This document shows positions 46,851 to 58,554 of a stretch of DNA of 64,000 nucleotides, one piece after another. Source of the stretch: Hsuehochloa calcarea (taxonomy: Eukaryota; Streptophyta; Magnoliopsida; Poales; Poaceae); contig CM070598.1 of assembly GCA_036346395.1 (NCBI GenBank), positions 4,261,517 to 4,325,516 of the forward strand. The letters run 5' to 3'. Both the position numbers and the translations under genes were made by a program. Within the stretch, counting starts at the first letter, position 1. Each line of letters begins with the position of its first letter. The notes below the pieces were generated by a model that was not told the DNA's origin, did not search any database, and saw only the letters and a program-made list of their open reading frames with translations.

Positions 46851-47726
46851 CTACTCAACCTTCCATGCGTATAGGATCAGCGAGAAACCAAGACCTTGCA
46901 ACTGAGACTCCCTAGAAATCTGCGAGTATGACCATGGCATAGACTTCTCAGGCGGTTGGCATGTCCGAAACATGAACACTGCATTGCTTGTCGTCGATCC
47001 AAAGAGCCAACTGTGGACATCCCAGAACACCTCCACAGGCAAGCCATCGACAAGAATTGTCTGGTTTCCCCTAAACTTCCATGCCAACCTCTTCACCTGC
47101 ATGACGGGCTTCTTATCAGCACGTATCTCAAGACATGGATCCTTGAGGCCGACAGTATCACACTCTATCACAACATCATGGAATTGACCATTGTTGCAGA
47201 ACTGTGCCTTGGCAGAGTAAATTTTCTTGCCGTATATGTGTTCCCTCCTCGCCACAAACACAGCATTCAACATGGCCCGGTTAGCGCCCGTCTTCCGGTA
47301 CGCGTCCTTCTTCATGTCGCCGAGCAAGAGCACCAGCTCAAGGTCGAACACCACTGCGACGTAGAACCCCTCCAGTGGCTCTGGCCCTGCACCAAACGTG
47401 GCGCCCGACAGATCCCAGAAGATCTCAATCCTGCCGTCCTCGACGTCGAGGCTCTTGGACCCCTTCTTCTTGGAGAAGAGCCATGGCTTGATGTCTGCCT
47501 TGCACAGGCACTGGTTGGACAAGTCGTCCACGCCAATACTGAGGCCCTGCCCCATGAGGCTCTTGCTCCATGTGACCGAGATCAAGCAGGGCCGGCCCGA
47601 GAACTGCGCCTGGTAGAGGCAGGTCACCAGGTTCTGCGCCGCGCCCTTGCCGGCGCTCGACGACGACGACGACACGTCCGCAATCTGGACGCTGCTCTCC
47701 CCGAAGCAGGAAGGGAAGTCCCTCAT
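46851..47726 (-). CDS. DUF868 family protein, single exon, intact
   Basis: An uninterrupted frame of 291 residues starts with MRDFPSCFGESSVQIADVSS at 47726, the usual start of this plant family. A further in-frame ATG at 47798 would add 24 residues (MGERDCELC...) that do not look like the family. Family blocks are QNLVTCLYQAQFSGRPCLIS, SKSLMGQGLSIGVDD, IKPWLFSKKKGSKSLDVEDG, IEIFWDLSGATFGAGPEPLE, FYVAVVFDLELVLLLGDMKK and EVFWDVHSWLFG, ending LILYAWKVE. DUF868 proteins are about 290-330 residues, have no signal peptide here, and have no established biochemical role; they occur as multigene families in plants. No frameshift or stop: it should be functional. The 5' leader upstream is long and repeat-bearing. 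Confidence 0.95.
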   Translation of the reverse strand: MRDFPSCFGESSVQIADVSSSSSSAGKGAAQNLVTCLYQAQFSGRPCLISVTWSKSLMGQGLSIGVDDLSNQCLCKADIKPWLFSKKKGSKSLDVEDGRIEIFWDLSGATFGAGPEPLEGFYVAVVFDLELVLLLGDMKKDAYRKTGANRAMLNAVFVARREHIYGKKIYSAKAQFCNNGQFHDVVIECDTVGLKDPCLEIRADKKPVMQVKRLAWKFRGNQTILVDGLPVEVFWDVHSWLFGSTTSNAVFMFRTCQPPEKSMPWSYSQISRESQLQGLGFSLILYAWKVE

Positions 47727-48480
47727 GCTCGCGCTTTTCAGCGAACACCTGGCGTGCAGCCCACTCAGATTGCACAGCTCGCAGTCCCGCTCCCCCACTC
47801 ACCGCGTCAATCAGAAACCGGCGAGCGCAACAACCCCGGAGGAGCAGCCGCGCGCAGATCGCTCTTGCAGATATACAGATTGCCGCAGGAGATTTCTCGA
47901 TCCAGCAATGCCACCGCCAGTGGCCGCAAGATCCCACCTTTACTGCAAAAAGCCGGCACCAAGAACCGCCAAAAAAGTAAGGGGAGCACAATGATCGATC
48001 CCGCAGCAAGATTTCTTCACGAATCCGCCCTCTTCAATGCAATCAAGCGCGCGGATGCGGCAAGATGCCCCCGGCTTTGCCGCGAAACCGCAGCAGAGGA
48101 GCAATCTTCCACCGAGATTTCTTCAGAAGAGGCCCCAAGGTGCCACCTTTACCACAGAAGCAGCACCAAGAACAGCAAAGCAAAATGGAAGCTTTCCACA
48201 GGTAAGGCTTCAGGCCAAAAGAACCAGGCAACCATCATAAGATGGATAAGATGCAGAGAGATGCAGAGTCATGGGAGCGGAGCAGGTTGGAGAGAGAGAG
48301 AGAGAGAGAGAGTAATAGCAATTAGTGTACTATGTGTCACAAGAGGCAAGGAGACTAGGAGAGGAGGGGGAGAAGCAAGCAAGCAGCAGCAATGAAGTGG
48401 AGAAGTAGAAGCAGCAAAGAAATGGAGAAGAAGTAGTGAGGTGAGGGGGAAGGGAGGTGGTGGTGACTGGTGAGGGGAAA
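47727..48480 (-). promoter_or_regulatory. Long 5' leader of the DUF868 gene with imperfect repeats
   Basis: Upstream of the start codon two similar blocks lie about 208 bp apart (+ strand 47924-47972 and 48132-48180), each with CCACCTTTA(C/-)C..AAG.CAGCACCAAGAAC. A third theme, GAGATTTCTTC, recurs near 47891, 48010 and 48115. The stretch has no conserved long frame on the - strand and fits an untranslated leader; short upstream ATGs are present. A GA tract (CT on the transcribed sense) lies at 48290-48312, a position where grass promoters and leaders often carry CT tracts. Confidence 0.5.
48290..48312. repeat. GA microsatellite
   Basis: About eleven GA units; CT on the DUF868 sense strand. 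Confidence 0.95.
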
Positions 48481-48550
48481 GGAGACAAGGTTTGGGGGAT
48501 TAGTTCAATACGAGTGCAACCATACAAGAAACAACACACACTGTCAGCCA

Positions 48551-50572
48551 ACTCATGGAGGGCAGGTGTCAGGATCTGACTGAAGTTTCTGTAGTTTTGC
48601 TGGATTTAGAGGCAATGGATAAAGAAAACTCTGAAATACTTTACTGTGCAAGACGAACTAAGAATATGTTTTGTCAATCTTACAGCTATTACTGAATGTC
48701 GGACTTATATACCCACAAAGTTACAGCTGAAGCAAATGTCTCAACTGAATTTAACCGTGAGACAAAGTAAATGAGGTCAACAGTGTTCAACGACAAATTA
48801 CTAAATCACGCTCAGGCCGTGCAATCTTCGTCAAGTGAAATCCTACCGCATCAATGAATGAAATTGATGAAGCGTTACCCTGAGTGCCGATTCTTCCTCT
48901 GAACAACAACTCTGAATTTCGCCGGCTTCTGTTTACTGAAACATTTGCTACTTTTCCATGCTAGGAAGGGAGTGGTTTGTAGTACTATTTTGCAAGCTTA
49001 TTGAGAATTTGCTATTAAAAATGGATTCTTCAATACTGAAATCATACTGTTAATACAAAAGCAAGAAAATTTCAGTTAAAGTACATCCTTGGGATAAAAC
49101 TATGGCTTTTTTTATCTGTCTCCATTCAAAAGATTGATCTTTTTTACTATCATTGGCTCAACAAACTCAAGGGGAGGTGAACAGTTCTATGTTAGAGACA
49201 ATTGTCACACATGCAGTATTTTTCCTTCTGCCTGTAACTGTTGCTGTTGTGTATAGACTGTAGAGGTTGCACGGAATTTGTGCCTCTGGGACTCCGGCTG
49301 GCAGTGGTATTTCTTCAGTTTTCTATTGAGTCTACTGCCTTTGCCATGAGAATACCAGCTCTTTTTATGCTTTTTCTTGCTTGGGAGGACCAGTTCACAT
49401 GCATTACAGTGGAAAAGGACTGGAGTACGCGCCCTGCTAATAGGTACTCCAGTGTTTACTCCAGTGGAACCATAGTTGTTATTTTAGAGAGATGTTAAAA
49501 AGTTGTAGTTGTTCACTTTAATACAATTATTATAAAATGGGTATATGCTTGCTCTAATTATTTATAGGTGATGATATACTCATCTTTTTTGAAAAAAAGA
49601 CAAAGGCGAATTGATCATCGCTAGCTCACTAGTTCTTTGTTTATTTGCCATGTTTAGCTTTGTTGCAAGTATTCAAGTGGAAAAGGAGGTTTTTATCATT
49701 AAAAAAATGTTGGATGGCACCTTTCTCAATTATTGCCTTCATGTATCAATTGTCTATACAACATTCAATTGTTATATTGCATGATTAAGAATGCACAAAT
49801 ACAATAAATTTTCATTGTAAAAAAATATATGCATATTTCCTCTCCAAATTTTCTTGATCAATAAGAGGAGAAATGAATTGACTTGGTACACTGAAGCAAG
49901 TAGTACAGGTAGCACCACCAGGAGTTTTTATATCACATGTCTTCATCTGGAAGTAAAGAATGTATGGGTAAAAACAAACAAATCAAAAAAAAAACTCATA
50001 TAAACTGAAATCAATGATCGAGAAGGACAACGATTTTCTTGGATCCGGGCCCCTCTCATCTCATCTGTTTTGTTTTTTTTAAAGCCTCGTCTCTTCTGTT
50101 AACTGCACGCCCACGAGGTCGCATTTATTCACCTCCTGGAGATCCATAATCTCTCTTCCATTCTGCTTCGTCTCCAAGCAAAGGTACACAAAAAAAACTT
50201 TTTACACATTTTTTAAAGATGAACTACGACACATTTTGTCTTTTCTTTTCTTTGTTTTTTTTTAATTTGGCCAGAAGCTCTGGCTTGCATTATTAGAAGG
50301 ATAAATGAGCCCCAATGTGTAACCGAACACTGGCGGGCGAGGGCGCCACCGGCACACCTAGACAATTGACCTTCAGCCAGTTCTCACATTTTTATCTCAT
50401 TCAAGAATAATATTACATTTTTTCCCTATATTAGAGCTGACAGGATCAAAGGATAGCGCTCTAGTGTTTTTATTCTCACTCACCCCTTTAGAGGATTCAC
50501 TTACAATTCTAGAGTATTGTTGAACAATCAACCTTCCTCTTCTATTTAATTGACAGACTGATTTTTAGTATT
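48551..50572. other. AT-rich spacer
   Basis: No gene recognised. Short open frames at 49241-49498 show no domain. Confidence 0.45.
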
Positions 50573-50698
50573 TGTTGTAGAGTTCATGCTAGATACAAAT
50601 AATAAGTTGTATTAGAGTTGGACTCTACTTTAAGACTATAAATAAAGGTTGTGGGATCCTACAGGATACACACAACAATTAACCCCCAAAATTCAAGA

Positions 50699-50710
50699 TG
50701 GTATCAGAGC
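50699..50710 (+). other. Primer-binding site of copia C
   Basis: TGGTATCAGAGC, the standard initiator tRNA-Met site. Confidence 0.85.
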
Positions 50711-51414
50711 CGTTCCCCACCACCCAACTCTAACCCAAACCGTACTCACCTCAGATCCAATCCACCGCTGCCGCCACTGTTCGTGGTCGTCCTCGTCATC
50801 TCTGCCTCCTGCGAGCCTCCGTCGCGTCACCCCGCAGGCAAGCTCGCTCGTCTCGCGCGTGAGCACGAGCTTCGGCTAGGGTGGGTCGACGAAGCAACAC
50901 CGGCATCGCCGCCTCTGGTCGCCGCCATCGCTCTCCCTTGCCGTCCCTCGCGCCCGATCTGCCATCGCCGCCCATCATCGCCACCTCTGGTCGCCGCCAT
51001 TACTCGCCATCGCCTCTAGTCGCCGCCTTTGGTCACCCTCGCCTCTGGTCGCCACCTGGTCACTGCCTCGTCTCTTTCGGTGGAGGAAGAAAGGAACTGA
51101 GGTGGTTGCCGCCTCGCCTCTTTCGGTGGAGGAAGAAAGGAACCGAGGAAGAAAAGGAGTGTCGATGGTGGGAAGAAAGAAAGAAAAAAAGAACCGATCA
51201 GGAGCCGATTCGAAGAGAAAGAAAAGAAAAGAAAAGGTCAGATCGGTTTTGAAAAAAACAAATTATTATATTACAGATCTGCATGCTTTGGATAACCGTG
51301 AAGACAGTCATCGAGGTCCGGCAGAACGTTGATGCGTGAAGAATTGTCGTGATCGTAGGAGATACGCACGGCATATCTTGATAGTGATTGACATTACTCT
51401 GGTTGTTTGAGAAG

Positions 51415-51801
51415 ATGACCCCTGAGGAAATTGAGATTGTGAGGAAGGAGGAAGAAGCTGCAATGAAGGTGGTAGAAGAGAACAGGAAGGCAGTTGTTGA
51501 GACTACTTACCCGCTAGTAACTCAAAGTGACATGAGAAGCATGTTACATGACCTCTTCGCGGCAGGTATGATAGGTCCGAGGGCTGGTGTAGGGTCATTT
51601 GACTTAAAGCCGGAACTGATGCCGAATGATGTAAAGTTGGACGAAAATAAGAACTACCTAGGTTGGTCTAAAAGAGCTCAGCTAATTCTGAAGACGAATG
51701 GGGTGGAACACTATCTGCGGGAGACTTATGTTGAGCCTGCAGACAAGGTGAGCATTGTTTGGAGGATGTGGAACACTACCAATTCTGTGGTAGTAGTTTG
51801 A
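51415..51801 (+). CDS. Copia gag-like N-terminal open frame
   Basis: Starting at the ATG at 51415 the frame stays open for 128 residues. It has a charged helical N-terminus (MTPEEIEIVRKEEEAAMKVV), a middle with DMRSMLHDLFAAGM, then DVKLDENKNYLGWSKRAQLI and NGVEHYLRE, which is the copia gag/UBN2 start (x-Lys-Leu-x-x-x-x-Tyr-x-x-Trp). It stops early compared with full gag (usually 250 residues or more), leaving out the zinc knuckle. An earlier in-frame ATG at 51388 adds nine hydrophobic residues and is less likely. Most probably a gag fragment left by truncation and not a host gene. Confidence 0.65.
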   Translation: MTPEEIEIVRKEEEAAMKVVEENRKAVVETTYPLVTQSDMRSMLHDLFAAGMIGPRAGVGSFDLKPELMPNDVKLDENKNYLGWSKRAQLILKTNGVEHYLRETYVEPADKVSIVWRMWNTTNSVVVV

Positions 51802-51804
51802 TTG

Positions 51805-53510
51805 CTAACTTCGATGTCTTTATTCATCGCTCGGATGGTGGAGATGATGCAGAGTATTCATTTTGGAGAGCTCATCGAAAAGTAAGATCCACTAGTACAG
51901 ACTTCAAATTTTAAACTCCCAAAACAAATACATACTTTGGTTTTTAGTCAAATTTGTGAGATCTTTAAAGTGAAAAGTGTGAGCACTTCTTTATCTTGCA
52001 CCCACTTCACTTGAACTAAAGCAATACTACTACTCATGTGGAGTAGCACACTAACACCTGACTGTGAGGGTACAAACTTGGCTGTTCATGAAGATATTTT
52101 TTGTTTAGGGCCCCATCTCAATTACTCACCTAGAACCAACTAACATAATGGTGGGTATTGGTGGTGTTCAGTGGCCAATTCTTTTTCTCTGACAGGGTGT
52201 TAATATGATGTTACAGACTCAAACCTGAAAGAAAGTACTTTTTTATTAGACTCAAAGGTGAAAGTACTTGCAGAGTATTTTTTGAGCTAGCCAATAGGCG
52301 GAATTTGACCTAGCCTTTACTGCTGCTACACGATGAGCAATGGGAAAGTGAGGTGTCATTCATAGGTTAGTTCCAGAAATGGGGAGAGAGAGATTCAGTT
52401 CCAGTCTTCCTCTCCACTAGATTACCTCAACATTGCAGTGTAAATTAAGATCTCTTTATCTTGGAACCAATCTCCTCCAGGGAGATCTTTACGCACACAC
52501 AACATTGCGGTTGTTTGTGCTTTGCTGTTACGAGGTTGTGTTACCTTACCTGAACATTATAAAATGCAAAGCTTCCGATCATGACACATCATGTTAATCT
52601 AGGAATGTGCTGTTCCAAGTCGAATAATGTCCATTCTTGTTGTCACTTTGCTATCTAACCTGCTGGCAACTTTGGCATACTACCATGTCCATGCATGCCA
52701 AGCTTTTGCTTACACAGCCCAGAAAATCTCTGTGCAGCTGGGCATTGCAGATACTGGTATCCAGAAAAAGTTAGGGAGAGAGCGGAATACTTTGGTGATC
52801 GCAAGAAGATTGTGTGCTTATGTATGTCCTTTGAATTTTGATATTTGGTCCTTGAAATAATAGAGAATGATTGACTTATAACAATATGACCATCACTATC
52901 TAATAATCTTTTTTCCCCAAAAAAGAGAAGGAACACCAATCATACTGAAATTATTAGCTATTTCCTTTCCCACTACCACTCTTCGAGAATTCCATTTTCT
53001 TCTTGAGAGAGGATCATCAGGTATTTTCTGAGGCCTGAAGGTATAAAATGATTATGCATCTTTCAGTCATTTCAAAAGGTTATTTCTTTTGTAAGCAAAA
53101 CAAGCTTTGCTCCCGATTCGGTGGCAATAATCACAAGAAAAGGGTCAAGATAATGACTTTACAGCTTACAGGCAAAAGCCTACCAATCAGGGATCAAAAG
53201 TGCAGGCACTGCTAATAATGACTTTGCTATGATACTGATGGTGCATTCCTAGCAGCTGTAAGGAGTATCAGATGTTGCTAATTAAGAATGCAACTATTTA
53301 TGGTTAAATAAATACAGCAGATTATACATCTAAAAAGAACGTATGTTAGCTCAATTGGTCTTTTGTCTTCCATGGAGGAAAAAAAATCCTTTGTTTTTTC
53401 CTGAGTACCGCTCACTTATTCTTCAGGACTGTTTGGAATAAAATAGATTTATTAAAATTTCACAAAAAAAATTGCAAGTAACAATACAAATCTTTCAAAA
53501 CTATTATAGC
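51805..53510. other. AT-rich spacer
   Basis: No gene recognised; no repeats of note. Confidence 0.45.
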
Positions 53511-53622
53511 TGTTAGAATATGACCCACTTTTGTATTCTTTATCTGTATATGGTACCCCCTTATACTCTATATATATATTACCCATTAGACCCTCTTGAA
53601 TATACATATAATATTCATAACA
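53511..53622 (+). repeat. 5' LTR of copia B
   Basis: 112 bp with TG...CA ends directly before the primer-binding site at 53623-53634. Confidence 0.85.
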
Positions 53623-54345
53623 TGGTATCAGAGCTAGGACACTAACCTAGCTCCCTCCTTCCGCTGCCATCCTTCTGCCGCCGCCGTTGTCTGAATCGGG
53701 CCGCCGCCGCCACCACCCTAATCGGGCCGCTGTAGTGGTTGCCCTCGCCGACACCTCCGCGACTGCTTTGCGCCTTGCCGTCATTGCGTCGCCAAGCCGT
53801 CGCCCTACAGCTCTGCCGACCGGGAGCTCGATCGACGCCACTGGTGGTCGCCTCATCCTCGTTGCACTCCCCTCGACGCAGCTGGTAGTTGCCTCATCCC
53901 CGTCGCGCTCCCCTCGACGCCACCGTCGCTGCGTGCTCGAGCTTGCCGCTTCTTCGCCGCTCATCGTCGGATGCCCGTCACCGGAATGCGAGTGCTGCAG
54001 TTGTCGCCGCTGAGGACGCTCCCCTCGACGTAGCCGGTGGTCGCATCGTCCCCGTCGCGCTCCCCTCGACGCCACCACCACTGCGTGCTCGAGCTCGCTG
54101 CTTCTTCATCGCTCATCGCCGCCGCTCGTCGCCGAGTGCCGCCGCCGCCAAGGACTCGAGGGAACCCTAGTTCCCCCGCTCCCCCACTCAAGTTGTTTTA
54201 AGTCGGCCTATATGCTTCGTGAGAAGGCCTGGTTTAGGCCCGGTTGTTTTAAGCCAGCCCAAAAAAAACAAAACAAAGCTCTAACCGCCGCGCCGCCTGT
54301 TAGACTTCATTGCCTTAGTCATAGCGCCGCCAGCGCCGCCTACCA

Positions 54346-57300
54346 ATGGCTTCCATTCCATCAGCTGCGATCCCATTCTCGAGAACCAAGCTTAATAGGA
54401 CAAACTATATGTTGTGGTCTTCACTCATGGAGATCACCCTCGATGGTCTCCACCTTTGGGGACATGTCACTGGTGCTCGACCTTATCCGCCGCCGCCGGT
54501 TCAGCCTTCTCCCAAACAGCCTGTTTTTGCACTTCCTGCAGAATATGAGGCCGCCAAGAAGGAGGCAGAGGTCACTATTGCTGTTGTTGATGCTGCTGAT
54601 GTAGCTTTTTAGTATACCATAGACACTTTTGAGCGCTGGTGTGCTGATGAGGCCCATGTTCGAACCATCCCGGTGGTCAGCGTCAACGACTCTATTTAGT
54701 CATATATTGTTGGTCTGTGTGCCACTCGTCATATTTGGGAGTACTTGCGGCGATACCGAAGAAGCGGCGATGCTCGATTCTTTTAACCGGGGTGAGTTGG
54801 AGACACTTCGCCCGGAGGACTCCTCCGTCGGCGACTTCTTCCGAGCCCTGGCCAGTCTCGACGCCAGCTGGACGAGCTGGCTTCTTCGCTCTATTAGGAA
54901 TGTTATAAAATGCAGAAGGTGGATCGTGATTACCTTCGCTTTTATGCCTTCGTCTGCCGTCTTCACCCGGAGTTTGAGCCTATTAGGGCTCAACTACTGA
55001 GCCGCTCACCACGACCGTTAGTTACCGAGCCTCTTTCGACGCTTCATGCCGAGGAGCTTCGCCACGAGTTATCAGCACAGTTTGTTTCGGCTGTGCTTTC
55101 TACTCCTTCTTTGACTACACCAACTGTTTCTGCTTCGACTACAGTCCCTCCTCAGGTGTTTATTTTTGCTCCTATTTTTGCACCAACTGGGGTTCAGTGC
55201 AATTATTGTAACAATTTCAAGCACGACTATCAGCATTGTGCGGTGCAAAAAAACAGAACAAGACATGTGGTTGGACGATCCAAGGGGGCAGGGAGGCGCT
55301 TCCTCGACCAGAGGACAGACCAGCACGTCAGGACCTTCTCAGCGAGGTGACTATGTTCAACAGTTCTATTAGGCTCTACTTCAGCAGCTCTCTCACAGTT
55401 CAGCAGGTTCTGCCAGTCTAGCTCAGATGTCTCCTCCAAGTACTTCTTGGTTCTGGATTCTGGTACCTCTTTCCACATGACACAGGACTCCACATCTCTC
55501 ACTTCAGTAGGACCTCCTGTTTTTTCTATCTCTGTTCAAACAGCTGACGGTACTCCTCTGTCTGTCAGCTGTCAGGGCACTCTTTTGTCCACTGACTTTT
55601 CTGTTACAGTTGTTTTTCATGTTCCCCATCTTACCATGCAACTTCTCTCGATGGGTGACCTTACCGATCTTGGCTGTAGGTTGGTTTTGAATCTTACACA
55701 TGTTTCATCCAGGATCGACAGATAGGGATAGTTCTTGGGACCGGCCGACGTCGTAGAAATCGTCAGGAACTCTACATCCTTGATCGCCTCCACCTTCTGT
55801 CCACTTCAGTTGCTCATATCACCTCTACATCTACTTCCACCGCCACTGCTACCACCACCTTTGGCGTTTTTGCACAGTGGCATCATTATTTAGGTCACTT
55901 ATGTGGGTCTTATTTTTCTTCATTAGTTCATTAGGGTGTTCTTGGACGTGTTACTGTTGACACGGCTATGTTTTATCAGTGTTGTAAGCTGGGCAAACAG
56001 CTACAACTTCCTTATCATTCTAGTGAGTTCTTGTCTTTTCATCCTTTTGATTTAATTCATTCAGATGTATAGGGACATGCGCCTATTATCTCTAAAGGTA
56101 AGCATAAACTTTATGTGATCTTCATTGATGATTATTTCCGTTTCACATGGATTTTCCCTGTCTAACCGTGGTCAATTTCTTACGATCTATCATAGCTTTG
56201 CAACGATGGTTCATACTCAGTTTGATTATCTCATCCATACTTTGCAACGATAGTTCATACTCAGTTTGATTATCTCATCCATACTCTTTACCAGTCTTAT
56301 TGTCCTGGTGCCATGCTCAAAATGGGGTTGTTGAGCACTTGTCCTGGTGCCCATGCTCAAAATGGGATTGCTGAGCGCTAACATCGTCATCTGATTGAGA
56401 CTGTTCGTACTCTTCTCATCGTCTCTCATGTTCCACTACAGTTCTAAGCTGAGGTTGTTTCTACGGCTGCACATCTCATCAATATGTAGCCTTCCACTAC
56501 TCTTAAGGGTGTCAGTCCTATAGAACGTCTCTACTCTCAAGCCCCCAAGATACTCAATTTCGTATTTTTGGATGCACCTGTTTTGTTCTGCTATAGCCTT
56601 GTGAGTGCACCAAACTGTCAGCTCAGTCAATTAAGTATGTGTTTCTTAGTTATAGTTCTGAGTATAAGGGTTATCACTGTTGTGATCCTTCTGCTCGACG
56701 GATCAGTATCTCACGAGACATTGTCTTTGACGAATATCGACATTTCTTCTTTCGAGATTCGGCTCCTTCTCCTATTTCCATTGTTGAGTCGATTGCATGG
56801 TTGTATCTTTCTGACTCTTCACCCATTTCTCCACTATCACAGTCTTCTTCTGATCTGTCTCCAGTTGTTCCTTCTGTACCTCTGCTTCCGATGTTGCCTC
56901 TGATGTTTCCTCTTGCAGCACCGCCTCTTGTTCCTACAGCACCGCCGTCTCGGTTCTCTGGTATTCACTACTCTAGGCGTACTCGTCCTTCACCAGTCTA
57001 CTCTCCTGGTATCTTGCCAACACTAAATCTGATCCTCCTGGTGATGCTCCTCGTTATGCCCTTCGTGACCGGACATCCCTTCGCCCTCTTGATCGTCTTG
57101 GATTTGCTCTGATAGCTCGTACCCTCTCTGTCGCTAAGCATAGTTCTTATCGTGAGGCTACTCCTCACTCTGAGTGGTAGCTTGCTATGGCAGAGGAGTT
57201 TGATGCTTTTCGTCGTACGAAGACTTAGGATATTGTACCAAGACTTTGTGCTTGCTCGTCCAATCACGTGCAAGTGGGTGTACAAGATTAAGACCCGGGA

Positions 57301-57767
57301 CTGATGGTACTATCGAGCGATACAAGGCTCACCTTGTGGCTCGCGGCTTTTAGCAGGAGTACGGTCGAGACTACGATGAGACTTTTACCCCTGTTGCCCA
57401 TACGACCACTGTTCACACTCTTATTGCAGTTGTTCTGTTCGTCGGTGGTCTATATCTCAACTGGATGTTAAGAATGCTTTTTTAATGGTGTCTTGTATGA
57501 GGTCTACATGCAGCCATCACTTGGGTATTCTGTTCCTGATGGGCATGTTTGTCGTCTTCGTTGTGCTTTTTATGGCCTCAAACAGGCTCCTCGTGCCTGG
57601 TTTGCATATTTTATCTCAGTGATTACTACTGTTGGTTTCACTATCAGTTCTCATGATCCTGCTCTTTTTGTCCATGTCCCACCTCGGGGTAGGACACTAC
57701 TTCTTCTGTATGTTGATGATATGCTCATCACTGATGATGATTCCTCATTCATCACGTATGTGGCTCC
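54346..57767 (+). pseudogene. Copia B gag-pol, broken
   Basis: Gag starts MASIPSAAIPFSRTKLNRTN and YMLWSSLMEITLDG, then an in-frame stop at 54610. After frameshifts it continues VDRDYLRFYAFVCRLHPEFE and includes a zinc knuckle CNYCNNFKHDYQHC (C-x2-C-x4-H-x4-C, near 55199-55240). Protease has DSGTSFHMT at 55451-55477 (Asp-Ser-Gly). Integrase reads GKQLQLPYHSSEF near 55990-56030, FIDDYFRFTW near 56120-56150 and a C-terminal SRDIVFDEYRHFFF near 56705-56750. Reverse transcriptase gives VYMQPSLGYSVPDGHVCRLR, FYGLKQAPRAWFAYF and LLYVDDMLITDDD at 57700-57740. At least six stops or frameshifts. Confidence 0.9.
56204..56375 (+). repeat. Two short tandem duplications inside copia B integrase
   Basis: GCTTTGCAACGATGGTTCAT... 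recurs after 40 bases (CTTTGCAACGATAGTTCATACTCAG...), each copy ending TTATCTCATCCATACT; then TTGTCCTGGTGCCATGCTC and TGTCCTGGTGCCCATGCTC recur about 30 bases apart, each followed by AAAATGGG(G/A)TTG. Both duplications are absent from the copia A homologue at 40197-40380. Confidence 0.8.
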
Positions 57768-58041
57768 ACATGATCAGTGGTGGCACCACCACCACCACTC
57801 ACCATGAGAGGGACACAAGTTTGTGGGCCAGCAGGCAGACACCACACTGTCCCTACAGGCACTCACACACGCACACAACGTGAAAAGTTGGAACTCATTA
57901 TGCCACACATCCACAGTGCCTTGGAGATGGAGCATGCATGCAGCCATTAAGGAGTGGAGCTGGTCGATCTGCACTTATCCCTCTCACTTTTGATTCATCG
58001 ATGCGGCCTTTTTGTTAGTCTAGAGAGTAAGGGGCCTGAGC
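57768..58041. other. Spacer with CAC repeat
   Basis: A short CACCACCACCACCA tract (57783-57797) marks the breakpoint of copia B. Nothing else recognised. Confidence 0.5.
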
Positions 58042-58195
58042 AGGGGCGGATCCAATGATGGGTCATACCCGGGGCTAGACCAACTTTTTTGGTCTAAGCT
58101 TCCTATTTCTTTGATTTTTTTACAAATTTTTAAGAGAACTTCTGTGGACTTTTGATTATACTATAGTTTACCCAACCCGATTCAAATCCGCCCCT
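58042..58195. mobile_element. Small MITE with AGGGGCGGATC ends
   Basis: 154 bp from AGGGGCGGATCCAATG to AAATCCGCCCCT: inverted ends of about 11 bp. A diverged relative is at 59583-59733. The target duplication is not clear, so the superfamily is undetermined. Confidence 0.65.
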
Positions 58196-58275
58196 AGACA
58201 TGAGCACTTATAAGCTGAAGCAGAGTAAATGACATTGCGTTCGTGCAAATATTTCATTTTGGGCTTGGTAAATGG

Positions 58276-58554
58276 GAGTACATATCGTGTGCACATACAC
58301 TATTTCATGGACATATGCACATGAGACATTCGAGCCGTCCATCCAGCGATCCACGGTCGTCCTCGCACCCACCTCCCACTTATGCCACATTTGCGAAAAC
58401 CCCCTCCTAGTCAGATTTCGGGCGAGGGAGTTTTAGCAAATGTAGCGTAAGTAGGAGGTGGGTGCGAGGACGGTCGTGGATCGTTGGATGGACAGCTCAG
58501 ATGTCTCATGTGCATATGTCCACGAAATGGTGTATGTGCACACGATATGTCGCC
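58276..58554. mobile_element. Hairpin MULE-type MITE with perfect 9-bp target duplication
   Basis: 279 bp, flanked on both sides by GGTAAATGG (58267-58275 and 58555-58563). Its two halves form an inverted repeat of about 125 bp per arm with few mismatches: ACATATCGTGTGCACATACA and ATGGACATATGCACATGAGA on the left, their complements on the right, and a small loop near 58395-58435. A 9-bp duplication is the Mutator signature. The - and + strands both give a long imperfect hairpin transcript. No coding capacity. Confidence 0.93.

Larger units (their letters stand above)
50573..51804 (+). mobile_element. Copia C: 5' LTR, leader and gag of a truncated copia element
   Basis: An LTR-like stretch 50573-50698 begins TGTTGTAGAGTTCATG, has an AGACTATAAATAAAGG box at 50634-50649 and is followed directly by TGGTATCAGAGCC (50699-50711), the tRNA-Met primer site. 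A GC/CT-rich leader runs to about 51250, then the gag frame follows. No protease, integrase, reverse transcriptase or 3' LTR is seen after 51804, so the element is 3'-truncated. No target duplication can be given. Confidence 0.75.
53511..57767 (+). mobile_element. Copia B: 3'-truncated Ty1/copia element
   Basis: LTR 53511-53622 (112 bp) runs from TGTTAGAATATGACCC to ATTCATAACA, with a TATATATATA stretch (53569-53578). TGGTATCAGAGC follows at 53623-53634. After a CG-rich leader with repeated CTCCCCTCGACGC words, gag begins at 54346. Protease, integrase and reverse-transcriptase parts follow on the + strand up to the YVDD region near 57712. Copia sequence stops at about 57767 and unrelated DNA with a CAC repeat follows; RNase H and the 3' LTR are missing. 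Confidence 0.9.

Noticed and set aside
46956..48395. 479-codon open frame on the + strand
   Set aside because: It is antisense to the intact DUF868 gene and its leader, has no domain, and results from the GC-rich codon use of the real gene.
53647..54191. Open frames in the copia B leader
   Set aside because: Repeats of CTCCCCTCGACGCCAC-type sequence produce open frames in several phases; there is no known domain.
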